Positions 46,127-54,017 of a DNA stretch of 64,000 bases are shown here, piece after piece (within the stretch, counting starts at the first letter, position 1; each line of letters opens with the position of its first letter). The notes under the pieces were generated by a model. It saw only the letters and a program-made list of their open reading frames with translations, did not search any database and had not been told where the DNA came from. The stretch is from an uncultured Bacteroidales bacterium (GTDB lineage: Bacteria; Bacteroidota; Bacteroidia; Bacteroidales; F082), in NCBI GenBank assembly GCA_947304185.1, contig CAMZAM010000001.1, positions 1-64,000 of the forward strand. Direction: 5' to 3'. Position numbers and translations under genes: made by a program.

Positions 46127-47395
46127 TTAAAAACCACTCCTTCTAATCGTTAATCTTATTGCCTCTAGGTGCTCCAATGCAAACTTCTCTGCATCTGATA
46201 CCACGCACGCGAGATAGCCTCCACCGCCGGCGCCTGGCATTTTCCAAGCCAATACACCAGAAACCTTTGACCACCTATCGATATACTCTTTAACTTTTGA
46301 ACTTTGAACTTTTTGAACTGACTTTAAACTATCAACTTTAAACTCTAAACTATTAGATGGTGAAACCATCCCCGGGAACATTGCCACCTGAGCCTCAAAC
46401 GATGCCTTATAAGCCTCCGCAAAAGCCTTTAAATCCTTTTGCATGATAGCGTTCCAGCAATCATCGGCGGCTTTTGCCAAGGCTTTAACTTTCGGCTCGG
46501 TGATGTCTTTCCCTTCAACCACGGAGCAACCTTGTTTACGGGGCTCTATCGGAATCATAACGAGATGATTTTCAAGCCATTGCAAGATATCTTCATCTTC
46601 GCAAGTCTCGATTTTCTCGGGCCAGAAGTGGTTGTTGTAATAATGCCTACACAGTCCCGGAACGCATATTCCTATCGCGTCCTGCGCTCCGCTGATAATG
46701 CCGTCTTCACGCTCGGGATGGTTCTCGAAGCAGAACACCAGTCGCGCCAGCATCTCAGGGTCCATATTCGGCAGCTGATACGGCCATATTCGTTTGATGA
46801 CATTACGTGTCGAGGTGCTCAGTCCGCAGCGTTCACGGACCTCGAAATTAGGCTCCAGCGATATGGTGATAGCCCATCCTGGAGCGAAACAGCTCACATA
46901 AGGCTGATCGATCCATGTCCCGGCGAGGTCAAGACGTGTCGGGATGCGGCTTTCGACCTTCTTTAAATCAGTAGAAGATCGCGGATCAAGTCCGTGATGA
47001 GGCACCCTGGCAAGCACAACATATTCGATGCCACGTTCCTTGCAAAACTGCCGTTTCTCTTCACGGTCGCCATCTTCGTTAACCACAAGGATATCAGGTT
47101 TCAATGTCTCCACTGTCGGGATGAAGTCCATGATCCCGCTTCCGGCGTTGATGAAAGCGTCTTTCACATAACGGATGCTCTTCACCATGAAGAGGCGCTC
47201 CTGCTCGCTGTAGACGGTTTTGTGGTGCTTGTACTCTTCTATCGTCTTATCCGAACCAATACCCACGTACAAATCGCCATATTCCGATGCTTGCCGGAAG
47301 AACTCCACATGACCGCTATGAAGGAGGTCGTAACAACCCGAAACGAAGACTTTAGCTATTGGCTGTTGGCTATTGGCTGTTGGCATTTTTGACAT
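46127..47395 (-). CDS. Nucleotidyltransferase-GHMP kinase fusion
   Basis: A 422-residue fusion. Residues ~16-150 are a cytidylyltransferase-like domain (VFVSGCYDLLHSGHVEFF, with the HxGH motif). Residues ~155-422 are a GHMP kinase (RLDLAGTWIDQP at the start; PGAGGGGYLACVV near the end). A sugar-1-phosphate made by the kinase could be activated by the first domain. Placement with gmd, fcl and a fucose permease suggests a 6-deoxyhexose, but it is not the known ~950-residue Fkp enzyme. The first 15 residues (TANSQQPIA) come from TTGGC repeats, and ~25 residues near 350-375 from a TTTAAACT-type tract. Confidence 0.8.
   Translation of the reverse strand: MSKMPTANSQQPIAKVFVSGCYDLLHSGHVEFFRQASEYGDLYVGIGSDKTIEEYKHHKTVYSEQERLFMVKSIRYVKDAFINAGSGIMDFIPTVETLKPDILVVNEDGDREEKRQFCKERGIEYVVLARVPHHGLDPRSSTDLKKVESRIPTRLDLAGTWIDQPYVSCFAPGWAITISLEPNFEVRERCGLSTSTRNVIKRIWPYQLPNMDPEMLARLVFCFENHPEREDGIISGAQDAIGICVPGLCRHYYNNHFWPEKIETCEDEDILQWLENHLVMIPIEPRKQGCSVVEGKDITEPKVKALAKAADDCWNAIMQKDLKAFAEAYKASFEAQVAMFPGMVSPSNSLEFKVDSLKSVQKVQSSKVKEYIDRWSKVSGVLAWKMPGAGGGGYLACVVSDAEKFALEHLEAIRLTIRRSGF
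46282..46352. repeat. AACTTTGAACTT-type tract inside the kinase gene
   Basis: Degenerate units such as TTTGAACTTT and TTTAAACTCTAAACTAT. They encode LEFKVDSLKSVQKVQSSKV just before the GHMP C-terminal motif. Confidence 0.75.
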
Positions 47396-47445
47396 TATTT
47401 TATTCTTTTAATTAAGGGCTAATGGCCAATGGCCAAAAGCCAAAG
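47353..47445. repeat. TTGGC inverted-repeat unit, empty form
   Basis: The left arm 47353-47386 (GGCTGTTGGCTATTGGC) and the right arm 47416-47445 (GGCCAATGGCCAAAAGCC) flank ~30 AT-rich bases. The left arm encodes the kinase N-terminus. Confidence 0.8.
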
Positions 47446-47456
47446 TGCGAAGCATA

Positions 47457-48398
47457 CTATCGTTCAGCTCTAACTGGATTGTTAAGAAAATCTGCATACG
47501 CGAGCCGGATTCCATCTTCCAGCTCCGTCTTATACTTCCAACCGAGTGCAGTGGCTTTAGAGACATCCAAAAGCTTTCTTGGAGTGCCGTTTGGACGGGT
47601 TGTGTCCCATTTGATGGCGCCTTTATAGCCTACAACTTTTGCAACTAATTCTGTTAATGCCTTGATTGTCAGTTCTTTGCCAGTACCAGCGTTGACGGTC
47701 TCATTGCCCGAATAGTTGTTCATCAGGAAGACACAGAGATTTGCCAAGTCATCCACATAGAGAAACTCGCGTAATGGCGAGCCATCGCCCCAGCATGTAA
47801 CTTCTTGTAAACCATTGACTTTCGCCTCATGGAAACGACGAATCAAAGCTGGCAAAACATGCGAATGCTCGGGGTGATAGTTGTCGTTCGGACCATAAAG
47901 GTTAGTCGGCATTACTGAGATGTAATCCGTGCCGTACTGACGGTTCAGAAATTCGCAATATTTCAAACCTGAAATCTTAGCTAAAGCGTAGGCTTCGTTG
48001 GTCTTCTCGAGCTCCGAGGTAAGCAGGCATGACTCCGGCATCGGCTGAGGTGCCATACGAGGGTAGATGCATGAACTGCCAAGAAATTCCAACTTCTTGC
48101 AGCCGTTTTTCCAAGCCGCATGGATGACGTTCATCTCCAAAATCATGTTGTCGTACATGAAATCGGCCAAAGCCGACTGATTTGCCACGATTCCACCCAC
48201 TTTCGCTGCAGCGAGAAACACATATTCAGGTTTCTCCTCAGCAAAAAACTTCTCCACCTGATCTTGACGTGTCAAATCCAGCTCTTTGTGCGTCCTCAGC
48301 ACCAGATTGTTATATCCTTGCCGCTGCAGCTCTCTTACAATTGCTGAACCGACCATTCCACGGTGACCGGCCACGTATATTTTTGAATTTTTCTCCAT
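47457..48398 (-). CDS. fcl: GDP-L-fucose synthase
   Basis: A 313-residue short-chain dehydrogenase that turns GDP-4-keto-6-deoxy-mannose into GDP-L-fucose by epimerisation and NADPH reduction. NADP-binding GHRGMVGSAI, catalytic SSCIYPR and Tyr-x3-Lys in YALAKISGLKYCE, and the MPTNLYGPNDNYHPE block are all present. It follows gmd in the same direction. Confidence 0.96.
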   Translation of the reverse strand: MEKNSKIYVAGHRGMVGSAIVRELQRQGYNNLVLRTHKELDLTRQDQVEKFFAEEKPEYVFLAAAKVGGIVANQSALADFMYDNMILEMNVIHAAWKNGCKKLEFLGSSCIYPRMAPQPMPESCLLTSELEKTNEAYALAKISGLKYCEFLNRQYGTDYISVMPTNLYGPNDNYHPEHSHVLPALIRRFHEAKVNGLQEVTCWGDGSPLREFLYVDDLANLCVFLMNNYSGNETVNAGTGKELTIKALTELVAKVVGYKGAIKWDTTRPNGTPRKLLDVSKATALGWKYKTELEDGIRLAYADFLNNPVRAER

Positions 48399-48412
48399 AA
48401 CTTTAAACTTTT

Positions 48413-48475
48413 AGACGGTCGACCGACCGTCTCTACTATCAACTACTCTAAACTCTACACTCTCAACTCTAAACT
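48413..48475. repeat. Palindrome plus CTCTAAACT tract between fcl and gmd
   Basis: AGACGGTC/GACCGTCT (48413-48420, 48425-48432) around GACC, then CTCTAAACTCTACACTCTC units. The palindrome resembles the one at 9480. Confidence 0.7.
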
Positions 48476-49544
48476 AATCCTCAAGATACATTTTCCTCAC
48501 CTTCTTCATATCATGCTCCACCATGATTTTCACCAGTTCTTCGAAGCTTGTCTTACGCGGGTTCCATCCCAGCTGTGTCTTCGCCTTTGTAGGATTGCCG
48601 AGCAGCTGTTCGACTTCTGCCGGACGGAAATATCTCGGGTCGACTTCAACAAGACTCTTGCCTGTCGCCACGTCGATACCCTTCTCGTTGACGCCTTCGC
48701 CTTCCCATCTCAGTTCAATACCCACATTCTTGAATGCCAGCGTACAGAACTCGCGCACGCTATGGTATTCGCCGGTAGCGATGACGAAATCCTCAGGCTT
48801 CTCCTGTTGAAGGATGAGCCACATGCACTCCACGTAATCCTTGGCATAGCCCCAGTCGCGCAAAGCGTTGAGGTTTCCGAGATACAACTTATCCTGATGA
48901 CCCTGCTTGATTCTCGATGCCGCAAGTGTGATCTTTCGTGTCACGAAAGTCTCGCCGCGACGCTCGCTCTCGTGGTTGAACAATATCCCGTTGACGGCAA
49001 ACATTCCGTAGCTCTCACGATAGTTCTTCACTATCCAGAAGCCGTATTGCTTGGCCACCCCGTAAGGCGAACGCGGATAGAACGGTGTGGTCTCCTTCTG
49101 TGGTACCTCCTGCACCTTGCCGAACAGCTCCGACGTCGACGCCTGGTAGATGCGGCATTTCTTCTCCATCCCCAGTATTCGCACGGCCTCGAGGAGTCTC
49201 AGGGTGCCCACCGCATCGGCTTCGGCGGTATATTCCGGACAGTCGAACGACACCTTCACGTGGCTCTGTGCCGCGAGGTTATAAATCTCATCGGGCTGCA
49301 CGCTTTGGATGATGCGGACGAGTGACGACGAGTCGGTCATGTCGCCGTAATGCAGCGTAAGCAGGCGTTTGTGCTTCATGTCGCGCACCCATTCGTCGAG
49401 ATACAGATGTTCGATGCGCCCTGTGTTGAACGACGACGAGCGGCGTATGATGCCGTGCACCTCATAGCCTTTTTCGAGAAGGAATTCGGCAAGGAAACTG
49501 CCGTCCTGCCCTGTTATACCAGTGATTAATGCGGTTTTTGACAT
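48474..49544 (-). CDS. gmd: GDP-mannose 4,6-dehydratase
   Basis: A 356-residue extended SDR enzyme that makes GDP-4-keto-6-deoxy-D-mannose, the first step to GDP-L-fucose. It has [15 protein letters not shown] (nucleotide loop), [11 protein letters not shown] and YGVAKQYG (catalytic Thr/Tyr/Lys), and [16 protein letters not shown] (substrate-binding). It is the first gene of the fucose cluster, with a -7 box at 49568-49575. Confidence 0.97.
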   Translation of the reverse strand: MSKTALITGITGQDGSFLAEFLLEKGYEVHGIIRRSSSFNTGRIEHLYLDEWVRDMKHKRLLTLHYGDMTDSSSLVRIIQSVQPDEIYNLAAQSHVKVSFDCPEYTAEADAVGTLRLLEAVRILGMEKKCRIYQASTSELFGKVQEVPQKETTPFYPRSPYGVAKQYGFWIVKNYRESYGMFAVNGILFNHESERRGETFVTRKITLAASRIKQGHQDKLYLGNLNALRDWGYAKDYVECMWLILQQEKPEDFVIATGEYHSVREFCTLAFKNVGIELRWEGEGVNEKGIDVATGKSLVEVDPRYFRPAEVEQLLGNPTKAKTQLGWNPRKTSFEELVKIMVEHDMKKVRKMYLED

Positions 49545-49567
49545 AATATCATGTGTTTTATGCAGTG

Positions 49568-49575
49568 CAAATATA
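49568..49575 (-). promoter_or_regulatory. -7 box for the gmd-fcl cluster
   Basis: CAAATATA on the given strand reads TATATTTG on the minus strand, 24 bases before the gmd ATG. A TTG at 49592-49594 (16-base spacer) could be the -33 element. Confidence 0.5.
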
Positions 49576-49583
49576 CAAAAAAT

Positions 49584-50033
49584 CTACTCAACAATCGAAA
49601 GTGAACTCTTTTCTGTCAAGACATTTAAAGGAATGAGCGGAACAGGATATTTTTCCAATGGGTTGTTTTTTGTTGCCATATAAACAATACCCCTGAGAGT
49701 TCCATACGAAATGTTTATTAATGTTGGGATTATATCATATTTAAAACCAACTGTATTATCATTGTCATTTTTTATGATAAGATTTGCCAAATCATCAACA
49801 TGGAATTTATTTTTGCTTTTGGCAAAAAACAATTCCTGATTTTCGTAAGTGTATTTGATGGCGCAATTTACGTGTATTTCGTCTTTCGCTTTATACACTT
49901 CAGTATGAATAAGAAAATGTATATTTAGATTATTCACCGAAAGATTCGCAAGATCTTTTCCACCAGTGTTGATATTTATCCTTGTATCCTCAATAGACAA
50001 CAAATACATACTTACAGATTGAGTTTGTTCCAT
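49584..50033 (-). CDS. SecB-like chaperone of a toxin-antitoxin-chaperone module
   Basis: A 149-residue protein. The pattern NLSVNNLNIHFLIHTEVY... IPTLINISYGTLRGIVYMAT ...YPVPLIPLNVL follows the C-terminal SecB layout (helix with IS..RG, then a P-LNxxxL segment). SecB-like chaperones of TAC modules protect an unstable antitoxin. Here it starts 3 bases after the MqsA-like antitoxin gene, which in turn follows the toxin-like gene. Sequence similarity to SecB is weak, so the operon order carries much of the call. Confidence 0.7.
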   Translation of the reverse strand: MEQTQSVSMYLLSIEDTRININTGGKDLANLSVNNLNIHFLIHTEVYKAKDEIHVNCAIKYTYENQELFFAKSKNKFHVDDLANLIIKNDNDNTVGFKYDIIPTLINISYGTLRGIVYMATKNNPLEKYPVPLIPLNVLTEKSSLSIVE

Positions 50034-50036
50034 ATT

Positions 50037-50627
50037 TTATGCTAATATTAAAGAATTGTTTTCCCGATACTTTCTCCAACGTATTTTTTCATTTATATTG
50101 TATGCTCGACGCGGAGAATCGAATTTAAAATGCCAAAGATTTGAATATTCTTGATTCAAATCAATATATGAACGCACACCAACACTTGGATTGATGCGGT
50201 TTTTTATCTTTATATATTCCCTTTCGGAAAACTGATCTTTTGCCATATCCAAATAAAGGTCAAAAACCTGTTTATTTTGTATGGTCGAAATAAGTTTACC
50301 TATTGTCTTACTAGGCATTTCTCCATTTTCATACAAACCATATTGATTATCTCCCAAGCCAAGTATTCTGGACATTGTTACTGCGGAAAGATTATAGGCT
50401 TGCCTTATATTCTTTATCATCTCCGGAGATGGTATGCAATATTTTTCACGATATTTTTCATATATCTGCTCAAGTCCTTTTTCATCACATTCTTTATCTG
50501 TAAAAGGAATTCCTGTATCTTCACAGCGATAGAAATATCTAGTATATGAAAATTCTTCTCCACGAAATACAGTTGTGGATTCTTCAGTCATTAATGTGGC
50601 TTTTCCGCCAGTAAACGGACTTATCAT
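50037..50627 (-). CDS. MqsA-family antitoxin (HTH), zinc finger degenerate
   Basis: A 196-residue protein. The N-terminal ~45 residues have the MqsA/YgiT zinc-finger layout, but the ligands are mostly lost: SPFTGG stands where CPxCGG is expected, and YRCEDTG keeps one Cys. Residues ~70-125 are an Xre-type HTH (IRQAYNLSAVTMSRILGLGDNQYGLYENG). The extra C-terminal ~65 residues end basic and aromatic and may be the chaperone-addiction tail. It starts 2 bases after the toxin-like gene. Confidence 0.8.
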   Translation of the reverse strand: MISPFTGGKATLMTEESTTVFRGEEFSYTRYFYRCEDTGIPFTDKECDEKGLEQIYEKYREKYCIPSPEMIKNIRQAYNLSAVTMSRILGLGDNQYGLYENGEMPSKTIGKLISTIQNKQVFDLYLDMAKDQFSEREYIKIKNRINPSVGVRSYIDLNQEYSNLWHFKFDSPRRAYNINEKIRWRKYRENNSLILA

Positions 50628-50629
50628 GA

Positions 50630-50995
50630 TTATTTATTTTTTAATGGATATTCTAATTTATATTTTGCCGTATGAAATGATATACAAACGCAACGCCTGT
50701 TGTATTTCCCAATGTATATTTTGATATATATTTCTTTTGTTTTTATTATCTTGCCAAACACCCAAACATCGTTCTCGCCAGGATAATCATTGGGTAATGG
50801 ACCTTTGCAATAATCTTCCGGTTTGAGTGATTTTACATGTTTTTCCCTTTCAGCAGGCGTTATTTCCAATTCAGCTAATGTGTCGACGTTGTTCGGTTTA
50901 GCGTCAATGTAAAGTATGTTGTTGAGGTCCGCTTTAATTAAAAATTCCTCCAAAAATAATTTGACTTCAAGATAAGATGCGACGCGTTCTCCCAT
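50630..50995 (-). CDS. Small toxin-like protein of the TAC module
   Basis: A 121-residue protein (start MGERVASYLEV at 50995) with an alpha-beta body and a basic C-terminal beta segment (IKIYIGKYNRRCVCISFHTAKYKL). Being the first gene before an MqsA-like antitoxin, it should be the toxin, perhaps an MqsR/RelE-like mRNA nuclease, but I cannot confirm the family. A promoter is seen at 51015-51047. Confidence 0.6.
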   Translation of the reverse strand: MGERVASYLEVKLFLEEFLIKADLNNILYIDAKPNNVDTLAELEITPAEREKHVKSLKPEDYCKGPLPNDYPGENDVWVFGKIIKTKEIYIKIYIGKYNRRCVCISFHTAKYKLEYPLKNK

Positions 50996-51014
50996 GGAAT
51001 AATAAAATTTTCTG

Positions 51015-51047
51015 CAAAGATACAAAAATATTTTTGCAAAATGCAAA
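51015..51047 (-). promoter_or_regulatory. Promoter and possible operator of the TAC module
   Basis: On the minus strand: TTTG (51044-51047), a 21-base spacer, TATCTTTG (51015-51022). The spacer and -33 region include an imperfect inverted repeat (AAAATATTTTTGCA/TGCAAATATTTT), a plausible antitoxin-binding site. Confidence 0.6.
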
Positions 51048-51149
51048 TATTTTAAAAAATTAAACGAAAAAATTTGATTTTTGTCATTTTATGCTTGTTA
51101 TATCAGTATTTTTGACATATTTACCATGACAAAGTGGCAGTTTATTGGT

Positions 51150-51166
51150 TTGGCATGGTTTTTGAT
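51150..51166 (+). promoter_or_regulatory. Possible sigma-54 promoter upstream of the DUF2188 gene
   Basis: TTGGCATGGTTTTTGAT has the -24 GG and, exactly 10 bases on, GA in place of the -12 GC. The rest fits TGGCACG-N4-TTGC well. It lies ~100 bases before the ATG at 51267. The leader contains a GC-rich, partly self-complementary stretch (51211-51240). Confidence 0.35.
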
Positions 51167-51266
51167 TATAAAATGTACGAAACACAGGCAGGCACGAGTT
51201 GTCTTTTTGCCCCGTAGCGGAACCGGGAGACCACCGCGTAGTTATTAACCATAAATACTATATCCT

Positions 51267-51503
51267 ATGCGTAAAGAATTACACGTAGTTTACAATCAAG
51301 AGAGAGGCGGTTGGGATGCTAAGAGGCAAAATGCAGAGAGAGCCTCGAAGCATTTCGATAACAAAACCCAAGCGATGGCCTGGAGTCGAGAACTTGCCAA
51401 GAAAGAAGGGCTAGAGCTCATTCCCCACGGCATGGATGGTAAGATTCAAAATCCAAACAGCTATGGCAACGATCCATTCCCTCCACGTGACACAAAACAC
51501 TAA
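51267..51503 (+). CDS. DUF2188 domain protein
   Basis: A 78-residue protein: HVVYNQERGGWDAKRQNAER followed by ASKHFDNKTQAMAWSRELAKKEG matches DUF2188, small proteins of unknown role (strand pair 'W.V...' then a helix). It is a single gene with an inverted repeat after it at 51516. Confidence 0.82.
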   Translation: MRKELHVVYNQERGGWDAKRQNAERASKHFDNKTQAMAWSRELAKKEGLELIPHGMDGKIQNPNSYGNDPFPPRDTKH

Positions 51504-51515
51504 TTGTTACAAAAC

Positions 51516-51550
51516 AAGAATAGCAAGCTCCCAAAAACTTGCTATTCTTT
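51516..51550 (+). terminator. Terminator-like hairpin after the DUF2188 gene
   Basis: A perfect 12-bp stem AAGAATAGCAAG/CTTGCTATTCTT (51516-51527, 51538-51549) with a 10-base loop, but only three T follow. Confidence 0.7.
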
Positions 51551-51579
51551 GAATTATTCATGTGCGGGAAGGGGATTTA

Positions 51580-52368
51580 TCACCAAAAGCCACCATATTC
51601 TTCCCAAATCGGATCATCTGGCATTTCTCTCCACAACATAAAGCCATCCAAACCATATTCGTATGATAACACAGGGAGCTTTTTGTCGATGTCTTTTATT
51701 TCCATATAATGGAATCCTGACCATATCGACTCTCCTTCCAAAAGAGAATCATCCCTACAAAGAATCACAAACGATAATGCGTCTGATACATCCAAATATT
51801 CATCATCATATTCATTTTTTGCCCGACGAATTACACGATACTCCTGTTCATACTCCCATTCCTTTCTCTTATAGAAAAAAATCTCATCGCGCCTTCGCCA
51901 AACTTCAGCTTTTATCCCAGCCTTACTCCTATTCTTAAATCCATAATCGGCAGGTATAATACCTTCGTATTCGATGTCTTTGGCGTAATCTCTGTCACCA
52001 AGTTTTAATTTATCTTTGTCAAATACCAAACAAGCCCCACATCCTCTATTTGCATACAGACCCCACATCGGATGCAAATCAAAACCGAAATACATAGCAT
52101 CACCATAATTTCTATCTTGTGAAAAACTAATCTGTTGGTATCTATGCATCTCTTTTTCTGCAAACAAGCTATTATTTCTATCTTTTTCCGGGTTATCTAG
52201 TACCAGCCGATCGAAAACCATTCTATTACTCTCAATCAAATCATTCATCCTAAACATTTTGCCGAATCTCAGCTTCTTGCTCTTAATTATCTTACACGCA
52301 GAACTGAAACTCGTAAAATGATAAAGACGCTTCATATCAACAAATCGTTCCCTTATGCTTTTTCCCAT
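51580..52368 (-). CDS. DUF2971-like protein
   Basis: A 262-residue protein. LYHFTSFSSACKIIKSKKLRFG at the start and ISFSQDRNYGDAMYFGFDLHPMWGLYANRGCGACLVF in the middle match the DUF2971 layout, a family without known function often found in accessory and defence regions. An internal Met (52335) would also suit the family start. It stands alone on the minus strand. Confidence 0.7.
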   Translation of the reverse strand: MGKSIRERFVDMKRLYHFTSFSSACKIIKSKKLRFGKMFRMNDLIESNRMVFDRLVLDNPEKDRNNSLFAEKEMHRYQQISFSQDRNYGDAMYFGFDLHPMWGLYANRGCGACLVFDKDKLKLGDRDYAKDIEYEGIIPADYGFKNRSKAGIKAEVWRRRDEIFFYKRKEWEYEQEYRVIRRAKNEYDDEYLDVSDALSFVILCRDDSLLEGESIWSGFHYMEIKDIDKKLPVLSYEYGLDGFMLWREMPDDPIWEEYGGFW

Positions 52369-52472
52369 AAAAAATACGCCAGTGTTATTTAATTATATTA
52401 CATAATTCAAGGTACAAGCGAGGCGAGCCAATCGACTCGCCTCGTTAATCATTGTATTTGTTGTTGTGTCTA

Positions 52473-53789
52473 TTAAACTATCGCCTCTTTAATTTTTTCC
52501 ACGATATACTTCACATCATCATCACTTACATACGGTCCCGCTGGCAAACACATTCCAATCTTGAAAATTGCCTCTGAAACGCCATTGACGTAAGCTGGAC
52601 AATTCTTGTAAACTGGCTGTTTGTGCATAGGTTTCCACACTGGACGAGCCTCGATGCCTGCTGCATCCATAAAGACGCGGAGGGCTTCGACGTTATCGTT
52701 AGGCTGGCAATCGGTCACCGCCGATGAAGCAGCATGGATCACACCAGCAGCACCGCCAACAGCGCCTGTCACGATGGTTTTGTAAGCATTTTCCTGACCT
52801 TTGATCTTGACTTTAGGGTCGATGGTGATTGTACAAAGCCAGTAGTTGCTGTCGTATTCGCCGGTGTTCGGCTGAGCGTGGACATGAACACCTTTCACAT
52901 CTTTCAGAAGTTCTTCGTACATCTTCTGGACGTGCTTGTGATGCGCGATATGATCGTTGACAATGGTCATCTGACCGCGACCGATGCCAGCACAGATGTT
53001 ACTCATTCGGTAGTTGAAACCTATCTTCTCATGCTGATAATAAGGATAGCTCTCGCGATATTGCGTAGCATACATCATGATTTCGCGCCATTCGTCCTCG
53101 TTGGCTGTCACCAAGGCACCGCCACCCGAAGTGGTAATCATCTTATTGCCGTTGAAACTCAACACGCCGTATTTGCCGAATGTGCCCAAAACCCGACCTT
53201 TCCAGCGACTTCCGAAGCCTTCAGCGGCATCTTCGACAACAGGGATGTCGTATTTATTGGCAATTGCCATAATTTTATCAACATTATAAGGCATACCGTA
53301 AAGTGCAACAGGGACAATAGCTTTCGGCTTTTTACCTGTTTTTACAATACGGTCTTTGATGGCCTCTTCGAGAAGTTCAGGATCCATGTTCCAGGTGTCT
53401 TTCTCGCTATCGATAAACACTGGTGTCGCGCCCAGATATGTTATCGGGTGGCTTGATGCGCAGAATGTGAAGCTCTGCACGCACACTTCGTCGCCAGGCT
53501 TCACGCCGCAGGCGATAAGGGCGAGATGTACGGCAGCAGTTCCTGCTGAGAGAGCCACGACTCGCTTTGCGAGGGATTGCGGCTCGGAGGCCGCAATGAG
53601 GGTGGTCCCATCATTCCGCACTTGATGCGGAATCTCATTAACAAAGTCTTCCAAGTCTTTTTCAAACCCGTTAACATTCGGTCCAAGCGGCACCACCCAG
53701 TTGGTGTCGAAAGCCTCTTTGATATACTTTTGTTCAAGTCCTACTTCGCTCATGTGCGCGAGGCAAAGATAAATACGATTGCGTGACAT
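52473..53789 (-). CDS. DegT/DnrJ/EryC1 family sugar aminotransferase with repeat insertion
   Basis: A 438-residue PLP enzyme that aminates a nucleotide-linked keto sugar for surface-glycan synthesis. The PLP lysine is K216 in SFNGNKMITTSGGG; VALSAGTAAVHLALIACG binds phosphate. Between FEKDLEDFVN and KRVVALSAGT, where homologues run on directly, about 23 residues (IPHQVRNDG...ASEPQSLA, ~53-75) are encoded by two palindromic repeats inserted in frame. The site is a surface loop before the PLP-binding helix, so activity may be kept. Confidence 0.88.
   Translation of the reverse strand: MSRNRIYLCLAHMSEVGLEQKYIKEAFDTNWVVPLGPNVNGFEKDLEDFVNEIPHQVRNDGTTLIAASEPQSLAKRVVALSAGTAAVHLALIACGVKPGDEVCVQSFTFCASSHPITYLGATPVFIDSEKDTWNMDPELLEEAIKDRIVKTGKKPKAIVPVALYGMPYNVDKIMAIANKYDIPVVEDAAEGFGSRWKGRVLGTFGKYGVLSFNGNKMITTSGGGALVTANEDEWREIMMYATQYRESYPYYQHEKIGFNYRMSNICAGIGRGQMTIVNDHIAHHKHVQKMYEELLKDVKGVHVHAQPNTGEYDSNYWLCTITIDPKVKIKGQENAYKTIVTGAVGGAAGVIHAASSAVTDCQPNDNVEALRVFMDAAGIEARPVWKPMHKQPVYKNCPAYVNGVSEAIFKIGMCLPAGPYVSDDDVKYIVEKIKEAIV
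53576..53633. repeat. Two palindromes inserted in the aminotransferase gene
   Basis: ATTGCGGC/GCCGCAAT (53576-53583, 53590-53597) and ATTCCGCA/TGCGGAAT (53613-53620, 53626-53633). The second encodes IPHQVRND on the minus strand. Confidence 0.88.
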
Positions 53790-53805
53790 ATATAAAAAAA
53801 TATTT

Positions 53806-53908
53806 TTATTTTACTTTTTTCGATGAAAGTAAAATAACGGGAATCTTATTTTACTTTCGGTAAACAAAGTGTTGTGTTATTTTACTTTTGGGCTTAAAAG
53901 TAAAATAA
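53806..53908. repeat. Cluster of five TTATTTTACTTT motifs in direct and inverted order
   Basis: TTATTTTACTTT at 53806, 53846 and 53877 and its inverse AAAGTAAAATAA at 53826 and 53897. The first pair and the last pair each form a perfect stem of 12-13 bp around 6-8 bases. The 229-base gap before the ATPase remnant holds this cluster and nothing else I can name. Confidence 0.85.
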
Positions 53909-54017
53909 CGAGATTTAAAATCAAAATTTGCCCATTTGACCAACTTTTCGTTTAAACCTCAGACCTCTATTCTTACTGATTCGGCATCAGATGCTCCTCG
54001 ATGCAATGTTTTTTTCT

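Noticed and set aside
46127..47395. Bifunctional fucokinase/GDP-fucose pyrophosphorylase (Fkp)
   Set aside because: Fkp is ~950 residues with a different pyrophosphorylase domain; this protein is 422 residues with an HxGH cytidylyltransferase-like domain.
44189..47445. CRISPR or VNTR minisatellite
   Set aside because: TTGGC units have no unique spacers of constant length; they are short tandem or inverted repeats, partly coding.
48513..49325. Long plus-strand ORF within gmd
   Set aside because: Antisense shadow of a highly conserved gene; the translation has no known pattern.
51205..51250. Fragment of rRNA or a tRNA-like gene
   Set aside because: The GC-rich stretch with partial self-complementarity does not fold into a cloverleaf and has no conserved tRNA boxes.
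53806..53908. CRISPR-like array
   Set aside because: Units are in both orientations, spacing is irregular and the intervening sequences are 6-28 bases; no cas genes.
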